Below the pieces are notes generated by a model. The model saw only the letters and a list, made by a program, of their open reading frames with translations. It was not told the origin of the DNA and did not search any database. A program made the translations under genes and the position numbers. Positions 7,341-16,271 of a DNA stretch of 64,000 nucleotides are shown piece by piece. Numbering within the stretch: the first letter of the stretch is position 1; every line of letters starts with the position of its first letter. The stretch is from Agromyces sp. Soil535 (lineage in GTDB: Bacteria; Actinomycetota; Actinomycetes; Actinomycetales; Microbacteriaceae), in NCBI RefSeq assembly GCF_001428255.1, contig NZ_LMRW01000012.1, positions 268,715 to 332,714 on the forward strand. Reading direction: 5' to 3'.

Positions 7341-8600
7341 ATGACGGCGGGGGACGTGCAGGAGACATCCGTGCGCAGCAGCCGACTCCGCCGGTTCCTC
7401 GGGGGGCGCGCCGCCCTCTGGCTCGCCTTCGCGGCCGTGCACGCCCTGCTCGTCGTGCTCAACCTGACGGCACAGGGCGGCCCGCTCTACGACGTCACCG
7501 AGGTGTACCGCGGCTGGACCGAGCTCGCCGCCGACGGCATCGTGCGGATGGGCATCGACGCGCCGTGGGTCTACCCGATCCTGGCGTTCGCGCCCATGAC
7601 GGTGTCGCTCGCCTTCGGCCCCGACTGGTACGGAGAGACCTGGCTCGCCCTCGTCACGCTGCTCGATGCGGTGGCGTTCTCGATCCTCATCGGCACCCGC
7701 CGCATGTCGCACACGAGGCGGATCGCCGCGTGGTGGTGGCTGGGCTTCCTCGCGATGCTCGGACCCATCGCGCTCGGACGGATCGACGCGATCACGGTGC
7801 CGCTCGCGATCACCGGCCTGCTCTGGGCGGCGGGCCGCCCGCGGGTGGCGGCCGCCCTCCTCACGATCGGCGCGTGGGTCAAGGTGTGGCCGGCCGCGCT
7901 CCTCGGCGCGCTCCTGGTCGCGTCGCGCAGGCGCTGGGACGTCGCGACCGTCGCCGTGTCGCTCAGCGTCGGGATCCTGGGCGTCAGCCTCCTCGCGGGA
8001 TCAGGGCTGAACGCCGTCGGCTTCATCGCCGAGCAGGCCGGCCGCGGCCTCCAGGTGGAGGCGCCGCTCGCCGTCGCCTGGCTCTGGCAGATCGTCGGCG
8101 GCGCGGCGGACGTCGAGGTCGTCTACGACCGCGACATCAACACCTTCCAGATCTCAGGGCCGGGTGCGGATGCCGCGGCCGGCACCACGATGCCGCTCAT
8201 GGCCGTGGGCGTGCTGGTCGTGCTCCTCCTCGGCATCAGGGCGACGCGCCGCGGCGCCGCGCTCGGGCAGCTGCTCGCCCCGCTCGCCCTCTCGTTCGTC
8301 GTGGTGCTGATGCTCGCGAACAAGGTCGGCTCGCCGCAGTTCGCGACCTGGCTCGCGGCCCCCGTCGTGCTCGGCCTCGCGCTGCGGCCGCGCCGATTCC
8401 TCGTTCCCGCCGCGCTCGCGGCCGCCATCGCGCTGCTCACGCAGGTGATCTACCCCCACTGGTACGGCTGGCTGCTCGCCGCGCACCCTGGGTTCGTACT
8501 GGTGCTCACTGCGAAGGTCGCCCTGCTCGTCGCGCTCCTCGTGTGGGCGATCCGCGAGGTGTGGCGGGCGGGCTGCATCCGGGCTCGGCGGATGGCGTGA
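7341..8600 (+). CDS. Polytopic membrane protein, GT87/DUF2029-like (GT-C glycosyltransferase)
   Basis: 419 residues with about ten hydrophobic segments. The first periplasmic loop contains YDVTEVYRGWTELAADG, resembling the GT-C acidic loop in which DUF2029/GT87 mannosyltransferases place catalytic Asp/Glu. Other segments (GRIDAITVPLAITGLLWAAG, GAWVKVWPAAL) also resemble that family, which in actinobacteria uses polyprenyl-phosphate-mannose to build lipoglycans. The exact sugar and acceptor are unknown. TAGGCT at 7328-7333 lies 7 nt before the start, suggesting a leaderless message. A non-enzymatic role cannot be excluded. Confidence 0.65.
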   Translation: MTAGDVQETSVRSSRLRRFLGGRAALWLAFAAVHALLVVLNLTAQGGPLYDVTEVYRGWTELAADGIVRMGIDAPWVYPILAFAPMTVSLAFGPDWYGETWLALVTLLDAVAFSILIGTRRMSHTRRIAAWWWLGFLAMLGPIALGRIDAITVPLAITGLLWAAGRPRVAAALLTIGAWVKVWPAALLGALLVASRRRWDVATVAVSLSVGILGVSLLAGSGLNAVGFIAEQAGRGLQVEAPLAVAWLWQIVGGAADVEVVYDRDINTFQISGPGADAAAGTTMPLMAVGVLVVLLLGIRATRRGAALGQLLAPLALSFVVVLMLANKVGSPQFATWLAAPVVLGLALRPRRFLVPAALAAAIALLTQVIYPHWYGWLLAAHPGFVLVLTAKVALLVALLVWAIREVWRAGCIRARRMA

Positions 8601-8644
8601 GAATAGGGGAAGGCAGTTCGGAGCACGAGTTAGGAGCAGGGCAC

Positions 8645-8962
8645 ATGCTGGTTGCGTTCTCACTGGCGCCGAGCGGGTCGGAAGGCCCGGAGGGATCCAT
8701 CCATGATGCGGTCGCCGCCGCCGTCCGCATCGTTCGGGAGTCGGGGCTCCCGAACCGCACCGACTCGATGTTCACGACGATCGAAGGCGAGTGGGACGAA
8801 GTCTTCGACGTGATCCGCCGCGCGACCGAGGCGGTCGCCCAGTACGGGCCGCGGGTGTCCCTCGTCCTGAAGGCGGACATTCGCCCTGGTCGCGTGGGCG
8901 AGATCGATGCGAAGGTGGAGCGCCTGGAGGCGGCTCTCGAGGAGCGGGACGGCAGCGACTAG
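8645..8962 (+). CDS. Thiamine-binding protein, MTH1187/YkoF-like (UPF0045)
   Basis: 105 residues, the normal size for single-domain MTH1187 proteins. It opens MLVAFSLAPSGSEG, has a long helix (SIHDAVAAAVRIVRESGL), the TDSMFTTIEGEWDEVFDVI segment and VSLVLKADIRPGR. Family members form ferredoxin-like tetramers and bind thiamine or its precursors at subunit interfaces. No thiamine biosynthesis gene or THI-box element is nearby, so the pathway link is by family only. Confidence 0.78.
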   Translation: MLVAFSLAPSGSEGPEGSIHDAVAAAVRIVRESGLPNRTDSMFTTIEGEWDEVFDVIRRATEAVAQYGPRVSLVLKADIRPGRVGEIDAKVERLEAALEERDGSD

Positions 8963-9047
8963 ACCCCTGCAGCCTCCGCGCGGGCGATTGCGAGATCCGC
9001 TGCGACCGAGTGTCGCACGCGGCATCCGACCGTGATGACCTCACGCT

Positions 9048-9063
9048 ATCGAATCGATTCGAT
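9048..9063. promoter_or_regulatory. 16-bp perfect palindrome, probable operator of the MFS gene
   Basis: ATCGAATCGATTCGAT is fully self-complementary with a central CG, the pattern bound by many LacI-type and some other dimeric repressors. It ends 6 nt before the candidate -10 GAGAAT (9070-9075), so it would cover the spacer and -35 region. No regulator gene is adjacent. Confidence 0.55.
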
Positions 9064-9081
9064 CCGTGCGAGAATCGACGG

Positions 9082-10356
9082 GTGACCCCCTCAACCGACG
9101 GGCCGACGACGTTGTCGCCGGCCCGTATCCGTTTCGCGCTGCTGGCACTCGCCCTTGGCGGCTTCGGCATCGGCTCGACCGAGTTCGTGGCCATGGGCCT
9201 GCTGCCGAACATCGCGCAGGACCTGCTGCCGGGCGTCTATTCCCAGGACCCCGCGGAAGCGAACGCGGCGGCCGGATGGATCATCGCGGCGTACGCGCTC
9301 GGCGTCGTGGTCGGCGCCCCGACCATCGCGGCCGCCGCAGCGCGCTGGCCGCGCAAGCGCCTGCTGCTCGCGCTGCTGACGGCATTCACGCTCGGCACCA
9401 TCGCTTCCGCGCTGCTCCCGTCGTTCGGCCTCGTGCTCATCGCGCGCTTCATCGCCGCGCTGCCGCACGGCGCGTACTTCGGCATCGCCTCGCTCGTCGC
9501 CGCGAGCCTCATGGGTCCTGGCAAGCGCGCCCGCGGCGTGGCGCTCGTGCTGTCGGGGCTCACGATCGCGAACGTGGTCGGCGTCCCAGCGATCACCTGG
9601 CTGGGGCAGTCGGCCGGCTGGCGCATCGCCTACCTCGCCGTCGCCGGGATCTTCGCGCTCACGTTCCTCGCCGTGCTCGTCGCCGTGCCGTGGCAGGCGG
9701 GCGATCCGCACGCGACCATGAAGCGCGAGCTGCGCGCGTTCATCCGCGTGCAGGTGTGGTTCGCGCTCGCGATCGGCGCGATCGGCTTCGGCGGGCTCTT
9801 CGCGGTGTACAGCTACGTCGCGCCCCTGGCGACCGAGGTCACCGGTCTCGCGCCCGCGCTCGTTCCCGTGGTGCTCATCGTGTTCGGCGTCGGCATGACG
9901 ATCGGCAACCTCGTCGGCGGGCGGCTCGCCGACTGGAGCGTGCGGCGAAGCATGTACGTGTTCTTCGGGATTCTCGCCATCGGGCTCGTGCTGCTCGGCC
10001 TCACCGCCGCGGACCCCGTGGGCCTCTTCACCGGCGTCTTCCTCGTGGGCGCCTCGTCGGCGGCGCTGTCGCCCACGATCCAGGCCCGACTCATGGACAT
10101 CGCCCGCGACAGCCAGTCGATCGCGGCCGCCCTCAACCACTCGGCCCTGAACATCGGCAACAGCCTCGGCGCGCTCCTCGGCGGCCTCGCGATCGCCGCG
10201 GGCCTCGGCTACGTCGCCCCGATCTGGATCGGGCTCGTGCTCACGATCGCGGGCGTGCTCCTCGCGGTCGGCACGTTCGCGCTCGACCGCGTACGCGGGC
10301 AGCGCGGGGTCGTCGTGCCGTACGCGACGGGCGCCGTCGAGGTCGTCGAGTCCTAG
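9082..10356 (+). CDS. MFS transporter, DHA1/AraJ-like
   Basis: 424 residues with about twelve hydrophobic helices. It starts RFALLALALGGFGIGSTEFV, which matches the first helix of the AraJ/YdhP/PbuE branch (FxxGTTEFV), then AYALGVVVGAP and the ARFIAALPHGAYFG motif. It is likely a proton-driven exporter of sugars, nucleosides or drugs; substrate unknown. GTG at 9082 was chosen because GAGAAT sits 6 nt upstream and the encoded MFS begins there. A 16-bp palindrome just upstream suggests repressor control. It converges on a response regulator gene across a strong hairpin. Confidence 0.85.
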   Translation: MTPSTDGPTTLSPARIRFALLALALGGFGIGSTEFVAMGLLPNIAQDLLPGVYSQDPAEANAAAGWIIAAYALGVVVGAPTIAAAAARWPRKRLLLALLTAFTLGTIASALLPSFGLVLIARFIAALPHGAYFGIASLVAASLMGPGKRARGVALVLSGLTIANVVGVPAITWLGQSAGWRIAYLAVAGIFALTFLAVLVAVPWQAGDPHATMKRELRAFIRVQVWFALAIGAIGFGGLFAVYSYVAPLATEVTGLAPALVPVVLIVFGVGMTIGNLVGGRLADWSVRRSMYVFFGILAIGLVLLGLTAADPVGLFTGVFLVGASSAALSPTIQARLMDIARDSQSIAAALNHSALNIGNSLGALLGGLAIAAGLGYVAPIWIGLVLTIAGVLLAVGTFALDRVRGQRGVVVPYATGAVEVVES

Positions 10357-10382
10357 GCGCCACACGCATCCGCGCCACGCCA

Positions 10383-10418
10383 GGGATCGCGCGGGGCGGG
10401 CAGCCTCCGCGCGATCCC
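10383..10418. terminator. Bidirectional terminator hairpin (12-bp perfect stem)
   Basis: GGGATCGCGCGG (10383-10394), 12-nt loop, CCGCGCGATCCC (10407-10418). It lies in the 76-bp gap between the convergent MFS and response-regulator genes. No T-run follows, as is usual for actinobacterial hairpin terminators. Confidence 0.75.
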
Positions 10419-10432
10419 ACCGCGGCATCTGC

Positions 10433-11083
10433 TCAGTCGGACTGGAGCAGGATGCCGTCGAGGATGGCGCGCTTGCGCAGCGCGACCTTGGTGCCGACGT
10501 CGTAACCGGCGACGCGGTACTTCTCGCGGATGCGCTTGAGGTAGCTCTTGGCCGTCTCCTCGGAGATGCCGAGCTGGAACGCCACCGCCTTCACGGGCTG
10601 GCCCGCGCCGTAGAGCGCCATCACCCGCCGCTCCTGCGCGGAGAGCTTGGGCACTGCGCCTTCGTCGGCGAGGGCGTCCTCGAGCTCGGGCGTCAGGTAC
10701 GACTCGCCCATGCGGGCGGCGCGGATCGCCTCGATGATGTTCTCGACGGGCTCGGACTTCACGAGGTAGCCGAGCGCGCCCGAGCTGAGCGCCTCGCGCA
10801 CGACGGCCGGCTCGGAATAGGTGCTCATCAGCATGGTCTGCACGCCCGCGGACTTCAGCATCGACAGCTTGAGCGAGACCGGGATGTTGTCACGCAGGTC
10901 GAGGTCCAGAAGTACGACGTCGACCGGGAACTCAGGGTGGGCGAGCAGCTCGGACCATGCCGGCACGGCCGCGACGAGCTCGATGTCGGATGCCGCGCCC
11001 CGAAGCCACTCGGACAGCGCGCCGAGCAGCATCCGGTGGTCGTCGACGATCGCGAGCCGGATCTGTTGATCGGTCTCAGCCAT
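10433..11083 (-). CDS. NarL/LuxR-family response regulator
   Basis: 216 residues. The receiver domain has the acidic pair Asp14-Asp15, phospho-acceptor Asp60 in VVLLDLDLRD and Lys in YLVKSEP. The C-terminal LuxR-type HTH (about 148-210) contains LSAQERRVMALYGAGQPVKA and SEETAKSYLKRIREKY. It is the last gene of a three-gene operon after a DesK-like kinase and a kinase-like membrane protein; its start codon directly abuts the preceding stop. The likely output is transcription control of a membrane or envelope response, target unknown. Confidence 0.9.
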   Translation of the reverse strand: MAETDQQIRLAIVDDHRMLLGALSEWLRGAASDIELVAAVPAWSELLAHPEFPVDVVLLDLDLRDNIPVSLKLSMLKSAGVQTMLMSTYSEPAVVREALSSGALGYLVKSEPVENIIEAIRAARMGESYLTPELEDALADEGAVPKLSAQERRVMALYGAGQPVKAVAFQLGISEETAKSYLKRIREKYRVAGYDVGTKVALRKRAILDGILLQSD

Positions 11084-12355
11084 TCAGCGTTCCCCTCGAT
11101 CGTGCGGCCCCCCTCGGGCCGGCGGACTGCCGACGTGCGTGTTCGGGTGCACCCGGCAGGTGATGTCGATTCGGAAGCCGTCTGCCCCCGTCTCGACCTC
11201 GTGGTCTCCGACACTACCGATAGCGTCCCACGTCCCGGGGTCCGCACGGCGTCGCGAGACGCCCGACACGTCGATCGACATGTCGAATGCGGCTTCCGCT
11301 GCCGACTCGTCGCTCGTCTCCCGGCAGGTGACATGCACGCGGAGGGGAGGTCCGGAGGCCTTCGGAGGGTCGGCCACGAGCAGCCAGAGCCCGAGCAGCA
11401 GCCCGTCGCGCTGTGCCTGGGAGAGCAGCCCGGCGGAGCCCGCCGGGTCGTCGACGGTGACCCGGTCGCTGAGGTACGCCGACTCCGTGACGGCGTGCCG
11501 GAGCCACGTGTCGGTGCGGCCCTCGATCAGGCGCACGCGCAGCCGTGCGGCGAGCGAGCCCGCTCGTTCGGCGGCATCCGGCGGCAGGGGGATGGCGATA
11601 CGACCCGACCCGACGTCGTCGAGCAGCGTCTCGGCGTCGAAGTCCAGCTGTGCGAGCTCCTCGGAGGCGCGCATGCCGACGGCGGTCCGTGCGGTGGCGA
11701 CCGTGCTCTGCACGAGGGACAGGTCGAGCTCGCGTCCGACGAGGCGGCGGAAGCCAGAGAGCGCGAGCGCCACGAGCAGGATCGGGAAGATCGCCGAGGC
11801 CGCGACGGCGATCCCGGCCACGGTGTACAGCTTCGCCGAGCCGACCTGGACGAGCGCCTCGACGGCGAGCACCGCCGCGATGGCGGCAGCCGCGGGCGCC
11901 GGCACGGTGATGCCGCGGATCGCGGCGACCGGCATGAGCACCGCGCCCGCAGCCGCGGCTGCGGTGGGGGTGACGCCGTTGGCGAGAAGTCCCGCGGTGG
12001 CAGTGACGTCCAGCCACACCGGTGCCGCGAGGCCCGCGAGGAGCACGATGTACAGCCAGTCGGGCAGCTGGCGGGACATCGACCGGGCGATGACGCCCAC
12101 GCCGACGACCGCGCCGAGTGCGATCCACGCCGGCCACGGGCTTCTCCCGGCCAGGAAGTACGGTGTCAGCGCGACGGCGTGCAGGAGCTGCGCAGCGATG
12201 ACGATGGCGGCCGCGATCGTGATGCCGGTGGCGAGCCGCCGGCCCCCGTGGCTCTCGCGTACGTCGCCCGCGCTGCGCACGGCGCGGGCGGAACGCGACG
12301 GGCGGCGGAACCCGTGATCCCGGCCGGCGCCGAGCTGGGATGCTCGCCCGGTCAT
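11084..12355 (-). CDS. Membrane protein with kinase-like layout but no kinase motifs
   Basis: 423 residues. Residues 40-202 hold about five or six hydrophobic helices; residues 203-423 are soluble. The soluble half begins with a helical stretch (LSLVQSTVATARTAVGMRAS) where a histidine kinase would have its dimerisation helix, but there is no phospho-acceptor His box, and no N box or DxGxG ATP-binding motif follows. Its start overlaps the kinase stop by 4 nt (ATGA) and its stop touches the regulator start, so it is co-translated with a two-component pair. It may be a degenerate sensor or accessory subunit. I do not recognise a named family. Confidence 0.75.
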   Translation of the reverse strand: MTGRASQLGAGRDHGFRRPSRSARAVRSAGDVRESHGGRRLATGITIAAAIVIAAQLLHAVALTPYFLAGRSPWPAWIALGAVVGVGVIARSMSRQLPDWLYIVLLAGLAAPVWLDVTATAGLLANGVTPTAAAAAGAVLMPVAAIRGITVPAPAAAAIAAVLAVEALVQVGSAKLYTVAGIAVAASAIFPILLVALALSGFRRLVGRELDLSLVQSTVATARTAVGMRASEELAQLDFDAETLLDDVGSGRIAIPLPPDAAERAGSLAARLRVRLIEGRTDTWLRHAVTESAYLSDRVTVDDPAGSAGLLSQAQRDGLLLGLWLLVADPPKASGPPLRVHVTCRETSDESAAEAAFDMSIDVSGVSRRRADPGTWDAIGSVGDHEVETGADGFRIDITCRVHPNTHVGSPPARGGPHDRGER

Positions 12356-13512
12356 GGCTTCGGCACCTCGAGCATGACCGTCGTCCCGGATCCCGGCGAC
12401 GAGAAGATGCGCGCTCGGCCGCCCACCGTGTGCAGCCGGCCTACCACCGACTCGGCGTAGCCGAGCCGGGCTCCGTCCATCGTGTCGGGTTCGAATCCGG
12501 CGCCGGCGTCGGTGACCATGGCGCGCACGGTGTGGTCGTCGTCCGTCACGGTGACGTCGGCCTCGGTCACCCCTGCGTGCCGACGCACGTTCTCGAGGCA
12601 CTCGCCGAGGGCGCCGAGGAGCGCATCGAGGGTCTCGCGTGGAAGCGCGAGCTGGCCGGCGCCGTGCCAGTTGACGTCGAGGCCCATGCGCGCGAACCGC
12701 TTCCGAACCGACTCGAAGGTGGTGCTCAGCACGTCGTCGTCGTCGGAATCGGGCGAGAAGATCGCGGTCGACCCGGCGTCGAGCGGCGCGCCGAGCCGCA
12801 GCTGGCGGAGCAGCCGGGCATCGTCGCCCGCCTGCTGCCTGAGTGGGCTCGCTCCCACGCCGACGCCCGAGTGGGCGAGCAGCGACAGCGTCGCGAGCAC
12901 GGTGTCGTGCAGCACGCGCGCGTCCTGCCGCTGCTGCGCCTCGAGTTCGCTCGCCAGGCGCTCGGCCTCGTGCGCGCGTCCGACCTCGTCGATGCGATCG
13001 GACGCGTGGTCGATCGCTCGGTCGATCCACGCCCCGAGCACCGCGCAGGCGGCCCATCCCGCCGCAGTCGCCACGGCCACCGCCCGCAGGTCGTGTCCCA
13101 AGGACGCGACGATCCACGTGCTCGCGAGCACGGCGGCGGCGAGTGCCGTCACGAGGAGGCGCCCGCGGTGGCGTACCACGAGCGGGAGGGCGACCGAAGC
13201 CGAGGCCGCCCCGCCCGCGGCGGCCATCGCCGTGGTCGTGGCAGGGTCGAGCACGGATGCCGCGCCGAGCAGCATGAGCAGCATGATCGTCGCTGCGACG
13301 ACCCCGAGGGCGGGCAGGAGGGCACCGCGGGACGAGTGCAGGACGATGAGCACGCCGATGAGCACGCAGATCACCGTTCCGACTGCGAGCTCCGGGGGTG
13401 ATGCCGCACCGGGCACCAGCAGGCAGGCGAGTGCGCTCACGGAGCCGACGATCCCGGCGACTCGGGCGAGGCGTCGCAGGAGCCGGTCGCGTTCCTTGTG
13501 GATGCGCTTCAC
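12352..13512 (-). CDS. DesK-like sensor histidine kinase
   Basis: 386 residues with GTG start (GAGGGG upstream). Five or six hydrophobic segments cover residues 15-165. A coiled linker (AERLASELEAQQRQDARV) leads to the H box LHDTVLATLSLL with His202. The N box is GECLENVRRHA (Asn309) and the G1 box DAGAGFEP (336-343). The ATPase domain is short and ends VMLEVPKP. First gene of the operon with the kinase-like protein and the NarL-type regulator. A -10 like TACAGT on the minus strand (13571-13566) lies about 54 nt upstream of the start. Confidence 0.85.
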   Translation of the reverse strand: MKRIHKERDRLLRRLARVAGIVGSVSALACLLVPGAASPPELAVGTVICVLIGVLIVLHSSRGALLPALGVVAATIMLLMLLGAASVLDPATTTAMAAAGGAASASVALPLVVRHRGRLLVTALAAAVLASTWIVASLGHDLRAVAVATAAGWAACAVLGAWIDRAIDHASDRIDEVGRAHEAERLASELEAQQRQDARVLHDTVLATLSLLAHSGVGVGASPLRQQAGDDARLLRQLRLGAPLDAGSTAIFSPDSDDDDVLSTTFESVRKRFARMGLDVNWHGAGQLALPRETLDALLGALGECLENVRRHAGVTEADVTVTDDDHTVRAMVTDAGAGFEPDTMDGARLGYAESVVGRLHTVGGRARIFSSPGSGTTVMLEVPKP

Positions 13513-13608
13513 GCCACCCCCTCGCACGGTCGGGCACCCCCGACACACGAGTGCCGTCTTTCGAAACTGTACCGGAGTCGGCGCGGATGCCGCGTGCCCC
13601 GCGCGCGA

Positions 13609-14814
13609 TCAGGCGGCGAGCAGGTGCCGCAGCGCGTCTCCGACGACCGTGTGCTCGATGAGGAATGCGTCGTGCCCGTACTCCGAGTGCACGAGCACGG
13701 GGTGCTCGCCGTGCACGCTGTTGCGCAGGGCTGCGGCGACCTCGACCTGGCCGTCGAGGGAGAAGTAGCGGTCGCTGTCGATGCCGAGCACGAGGCTCTT
13801 CGCGCGGACGCCGGCCAGCGCGGCGGCGGCCCCGCCGCGCCCCCGGCCCACATCGTGCGAGTTCATCGCCTCGGTGAGCACGAGGTAGCTGTTCGCGTCG
13901 AACCGGCGGGTGAACTTGTTGCCGTGGAAATCGAGGTAGGACTCCACTGCGAACCGCCCGCCCCCGCCGAGCGGGTCGAGGTCGGACTGCCAGCTGCGCT
14001 CGAAGCGCCCGTTGAGCTCGGCCGCGGTGCGGTAGTTCAGCATGGCCATGCGCCGGGCGAGCGCGAGGCCACGGGTGGGGCCGTCGCCCTCGGGGGCGTC
14101 GTAGTACTCGCCGCCGCGGAAGGCGGGATCGGTGCGGATGGCCTCGATCTGCACCGAGTTCAGCGCGACCTGGTCGGCGGTCGCCGCGGCCGGCGCGGCG
14201 AGCACCGCGATGCGCTCGACCGCCTCGGGTGCCATGATCGCCCATTCGAGCACGTGCATCGCACCCATCGATCCGCCGACCACCGCAGCGAACCGGTCGA
14301 TGCCGATCGCCCTGGCGAACGCGAGCTGGCCGCGCACCTGATCGCGGATGGTGAGGAACGGGAAGCGGGTGGCCCACTCCACGCCGTCTGGCGCGAGCGA
14401 GGCGGGACCGGTGGTGCCCTGGCATCCGCCGAGCACGTTCGGGGCGACCACGAAGTACCGGTCGGTGTCGATCGCGAGCCCCGGACCCACGACCCCCGGC
14501 CACCAGCCCGCGCTCGGATGGGCGGGACCGGCCGGCCCGATGACGTGGCTGTCGCCGGTGAGCGCGTGCAGCACGAGCACCGCGTTGTCCCGCTCCGGCG
14601 AGAGCGTGCCCCACGTCTCGTACGCGATGCGGGCGCGCGGCAGGGTGGCGCCCGAGTCGAGCGCCACGTCGCCGATCGACACGAACCGCCGGTCGCCGAC
14701 CGGGTCGCCGTCGCGCCAGGCGCCCGTCGCGGGCGCGCGGCCCTGCAGCGACTGCGCGCGCGCCTCCGACACGATGCCCGCGGGCACCGCGTCGGCGGTG
14801 GTCTGCCAGTCCAT
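13609..14814 (-). CDS. metX: Homoserine O-acetyltransferase
   Basis: 401 residues, alpha/beta-hydrolase fold. N-terminal strands include VALDSGATLPRARIAYETWG. LHALTGDSHVIG precedes the nucleophile elbow VVGGSMGAMHVLEW (catalytic Ser). Asp in LGIDSDRYF and His in HSEYGHDAFLIE complete the triad. It transfers acetyl from acetyl-CoA to homoserine, giving the substrate of MetY, whose gene lies just upstream on the same strand. The start at 14814 has a GGGAG ribosome site. A perfect 16-bp hairpin in the gap upstream separates it from metY, so it may have its own promoter. Confidence 0.93.
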   Translation of the reverse strand: MDWQTTADAVPAGIVSEARAQSLQGRAPATGAWRDGDPVGDRRFVSIGDVALDSGATLPRARIAYETWGTLSPERDNAVLVLHALTGDSHVIGPAGPAHPSAGWWPGVVGPGLAIDTDRYFVVAPNVLGGCQGTTGPASLAPDGVEWATRFPFLTIRDQVRGQLAFARAIGIDRFAAVVGGSMGAMHVLEWAIMAPEAVERIAVLAAPAAATADQVALNSVQIEAIRTDPAFRGGEYYDAPEGDGPTRGLALARRMAMLNYRTAAELNGRFERSWQSDLDPLGGGGRFAVESYLDFHGNKFTRRFDANSYLVLTEAMNSHDVGRGRGGAAAALAGVRAKSLVLGIDSDRYFSLDGQVEVAAALRNSVHGEHPVLVHSEYGHDAFLIEHTVVGDALRHLLAA

Positions 14815-14876
14815 GTTCCGATTCTCCCGGTCCGCGGGGGGCGGCACGCGTTTGTTACGCGTTATGCCCGGACACG

Positions 14877-14913
14877 ACGGATGCCGCGAGCCCATGCGGC
14901 TCGCGGCATCCGT
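14877..14913 (-). terminator. Terminator hairpin (16-bp perfect stem) built from the dispersed 9-mer
   Basis: Arms 14877-14892 (ACGGATGCCGCGAGCC) and 14898-14913 are exactly complementary with a 5-nt loop. Each arm contains one copy of GGATGCCGC. It lies after the metY stop and before metX on the same strand. Confidence 0.85.
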
Positions 14914-14929
14914 GATCGACGTCCGGTCG

Positions 14930-16255
14930 TCAGACCCGCGCGGCCTCCGTGGCGGCGCGGGCGGCGGCGAGGCCCGCCTCGAGGTCGGCCTTCAGGTCGT
15001 CGACGTTCTCGATGCCCACCGAGAGCCGCACGAGACCGGGCGTGACGCCCGTCGTGAGCTGCTGCTCGGGGGTGAGCTGCGAGTGCGTCGTCGACGCGGG
15101 ATGGATGACGAGCGAGCGCACGTCGCCGATGTTCGCGAGGTGGCTGAACAGCTGCAGGTTGTCGACGAGCGCGCGGCCGGCGTCGACGCCGCCCTTCAGC
15201 TCGAACGACAGCACCGCGCCGACGCCCTTCGGGGCGTACTTGTTGGCGGCCGCGTACCAGGGGCTCGAGGGCAGGCCCGAGTAGTTGACGCTCGCGACAT
15301 CCGGGTGGTTGTCGAGCCACTCGGCGATCTCCTGCGCGTTCTGCACGTGCCGCTCGACGCGGAGCGAGAGCGTCTCGATCCCCTGGATGAGCAGCCATGC
15401 GCTGTTCGGGGCGATCGCCGCCCCGAGGTCGCGCAGCAGCTGCACGCGCGCCTTGATGATATAGGCGAGGCCGTCGCCGACGGCGCCCGTGTAGCTCGCC
15501 CCGTGGTAGCTCGGGTCGGGCTCGGTGAGCCCGGGGAACCTCTCGACGTTCTTCGACCACTCGAACTTGCCGCCGTCGACGATCACGCCGCCGATCGTCG
15601 TGCCGTGACCGCCGAGGAACTTCGTCGCCGAGTGCAGCACGATGTCGGCGCCGTGCTCGAAGGGGCGGATGAGGTACGGCGTCGCGATCGTGTTGTCGAC
15701 GATGAGCGGCACGCCGGCGGCGTGGGCGACGTCGGCCACGAGGGAGATGTCGAGCACGTTGATCTTGGGGTTGCCGATGGTCTCCGCGAAGAAGAGCTTC
15801 GTGTTCGGGCGCACCGCGCGGCGCCACTCGTCGGCGTCGTCCTGGTGCTCGACGAAGGTCGTCTCGATGCCGAGCTTCGCGAGCGTGTACTTGAAGAGGT
15901 TGTAGGTGCCGCCGTAGATCGACGACGAGGAGACGATGTGGTCGCCGGCCTGGGCGATGTTCAGCACCGCGAACGTCTCGGCGGCCTGGCCCGAGGCGAC
16001 GAGAAGGGCGCCGGTGCCCCCCTCGAGCGCGGCGATGCGCTCCTCGACGACGGCCTGCGTGGGGTTCATGATGCGCGTGTAGATGTTGCCGAACTCGGCG
16101 AGCGCGAACAGGTTCTGCGCGTGCTGGGAGCTGTTGAAGACGTAGGACGTGGTCTGGTAGATCGGGGTGGCTCGGGCGTTGGTCACCGGGTCGGGTGCGG
16201 CGCCCGAATGCACCTGCTTCGTCTCGAAGCGCCAGTCGGCGGCGTTCTCGCTCAT
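14930..16255 (-). CDS. metY: O-acetylhomoserine sulfhydrylase (aminocarboxypropyltransferase)
   Basis: 441 residues, Cys/Met-metabolism PLP enzyme. Signature elements are TPIYQTTSYVFNS near residue 30, GNIYTRIMNPTQAVVEERIA, ASGQAAETFAVL, VDNTIATPYLIRPFEHGAD and the PLP-binding Lys in LHSATKFLGGHGT. With about 430 residues and the FxxRVGxx-lacking C-terminus it fits MetY rather than MetB. It makes homocysteine from O-acetylhomoserine and sulfide. ATG at 16255 has AAGGAG upstream. A strong hairpin sits 5 nt before that ribosome site, suggesting translational control. Confidence 0.92.
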   Translation of the reverse strand: MSENAADWRFETKQVHSGAAPDPVTNARATPIYQTTSYVFNSSQHAQNLFALAEFGNIYTRIMNPTQAVVEERIAALEGGTGALLVASGQAAETFAVLNIAQAGDHIVSSSSIYGGTYNLFKYTLAKLGIETTFVEHQDDADEWRRAVRPNTKLFFAETIGNPKINVLDISLVADVAHAAGVPLIVDNTIATPYLIRPFEHGADIVLHSATKFLGGHGTTIGGVIVDGGKFEWSKNVERFPGLTEPDPSYHGASYTGAVGDGLAYIIKARVQLLRDLGAAIAPNSAWLLIQGIETLSLRVERHVQNAQEIAEWLDNHPDVASVNYSGLPSSPWYAAANKYAPKGVGAVLSFELKGGVDAGRALVDNLQLFSHLANIGDVRSLVIHPASTTHSQLTPEQQLTTGVTPGLVRLSVGIENVDDLKADLEAGLAAARAATEAARV

Positions 16256-16271
16256 GGAGGTCTCCTTCTCG

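Noticed and set aside
12356-14614. Upstream extension of the kinase-like protein to more than 1100 residues
   Set aside because: The extra sequence is out of frame with the histidine kinase and metX genes lying there and is Arg-rich nonsense; the start at 12355 overlaps the kinase stop as expected.
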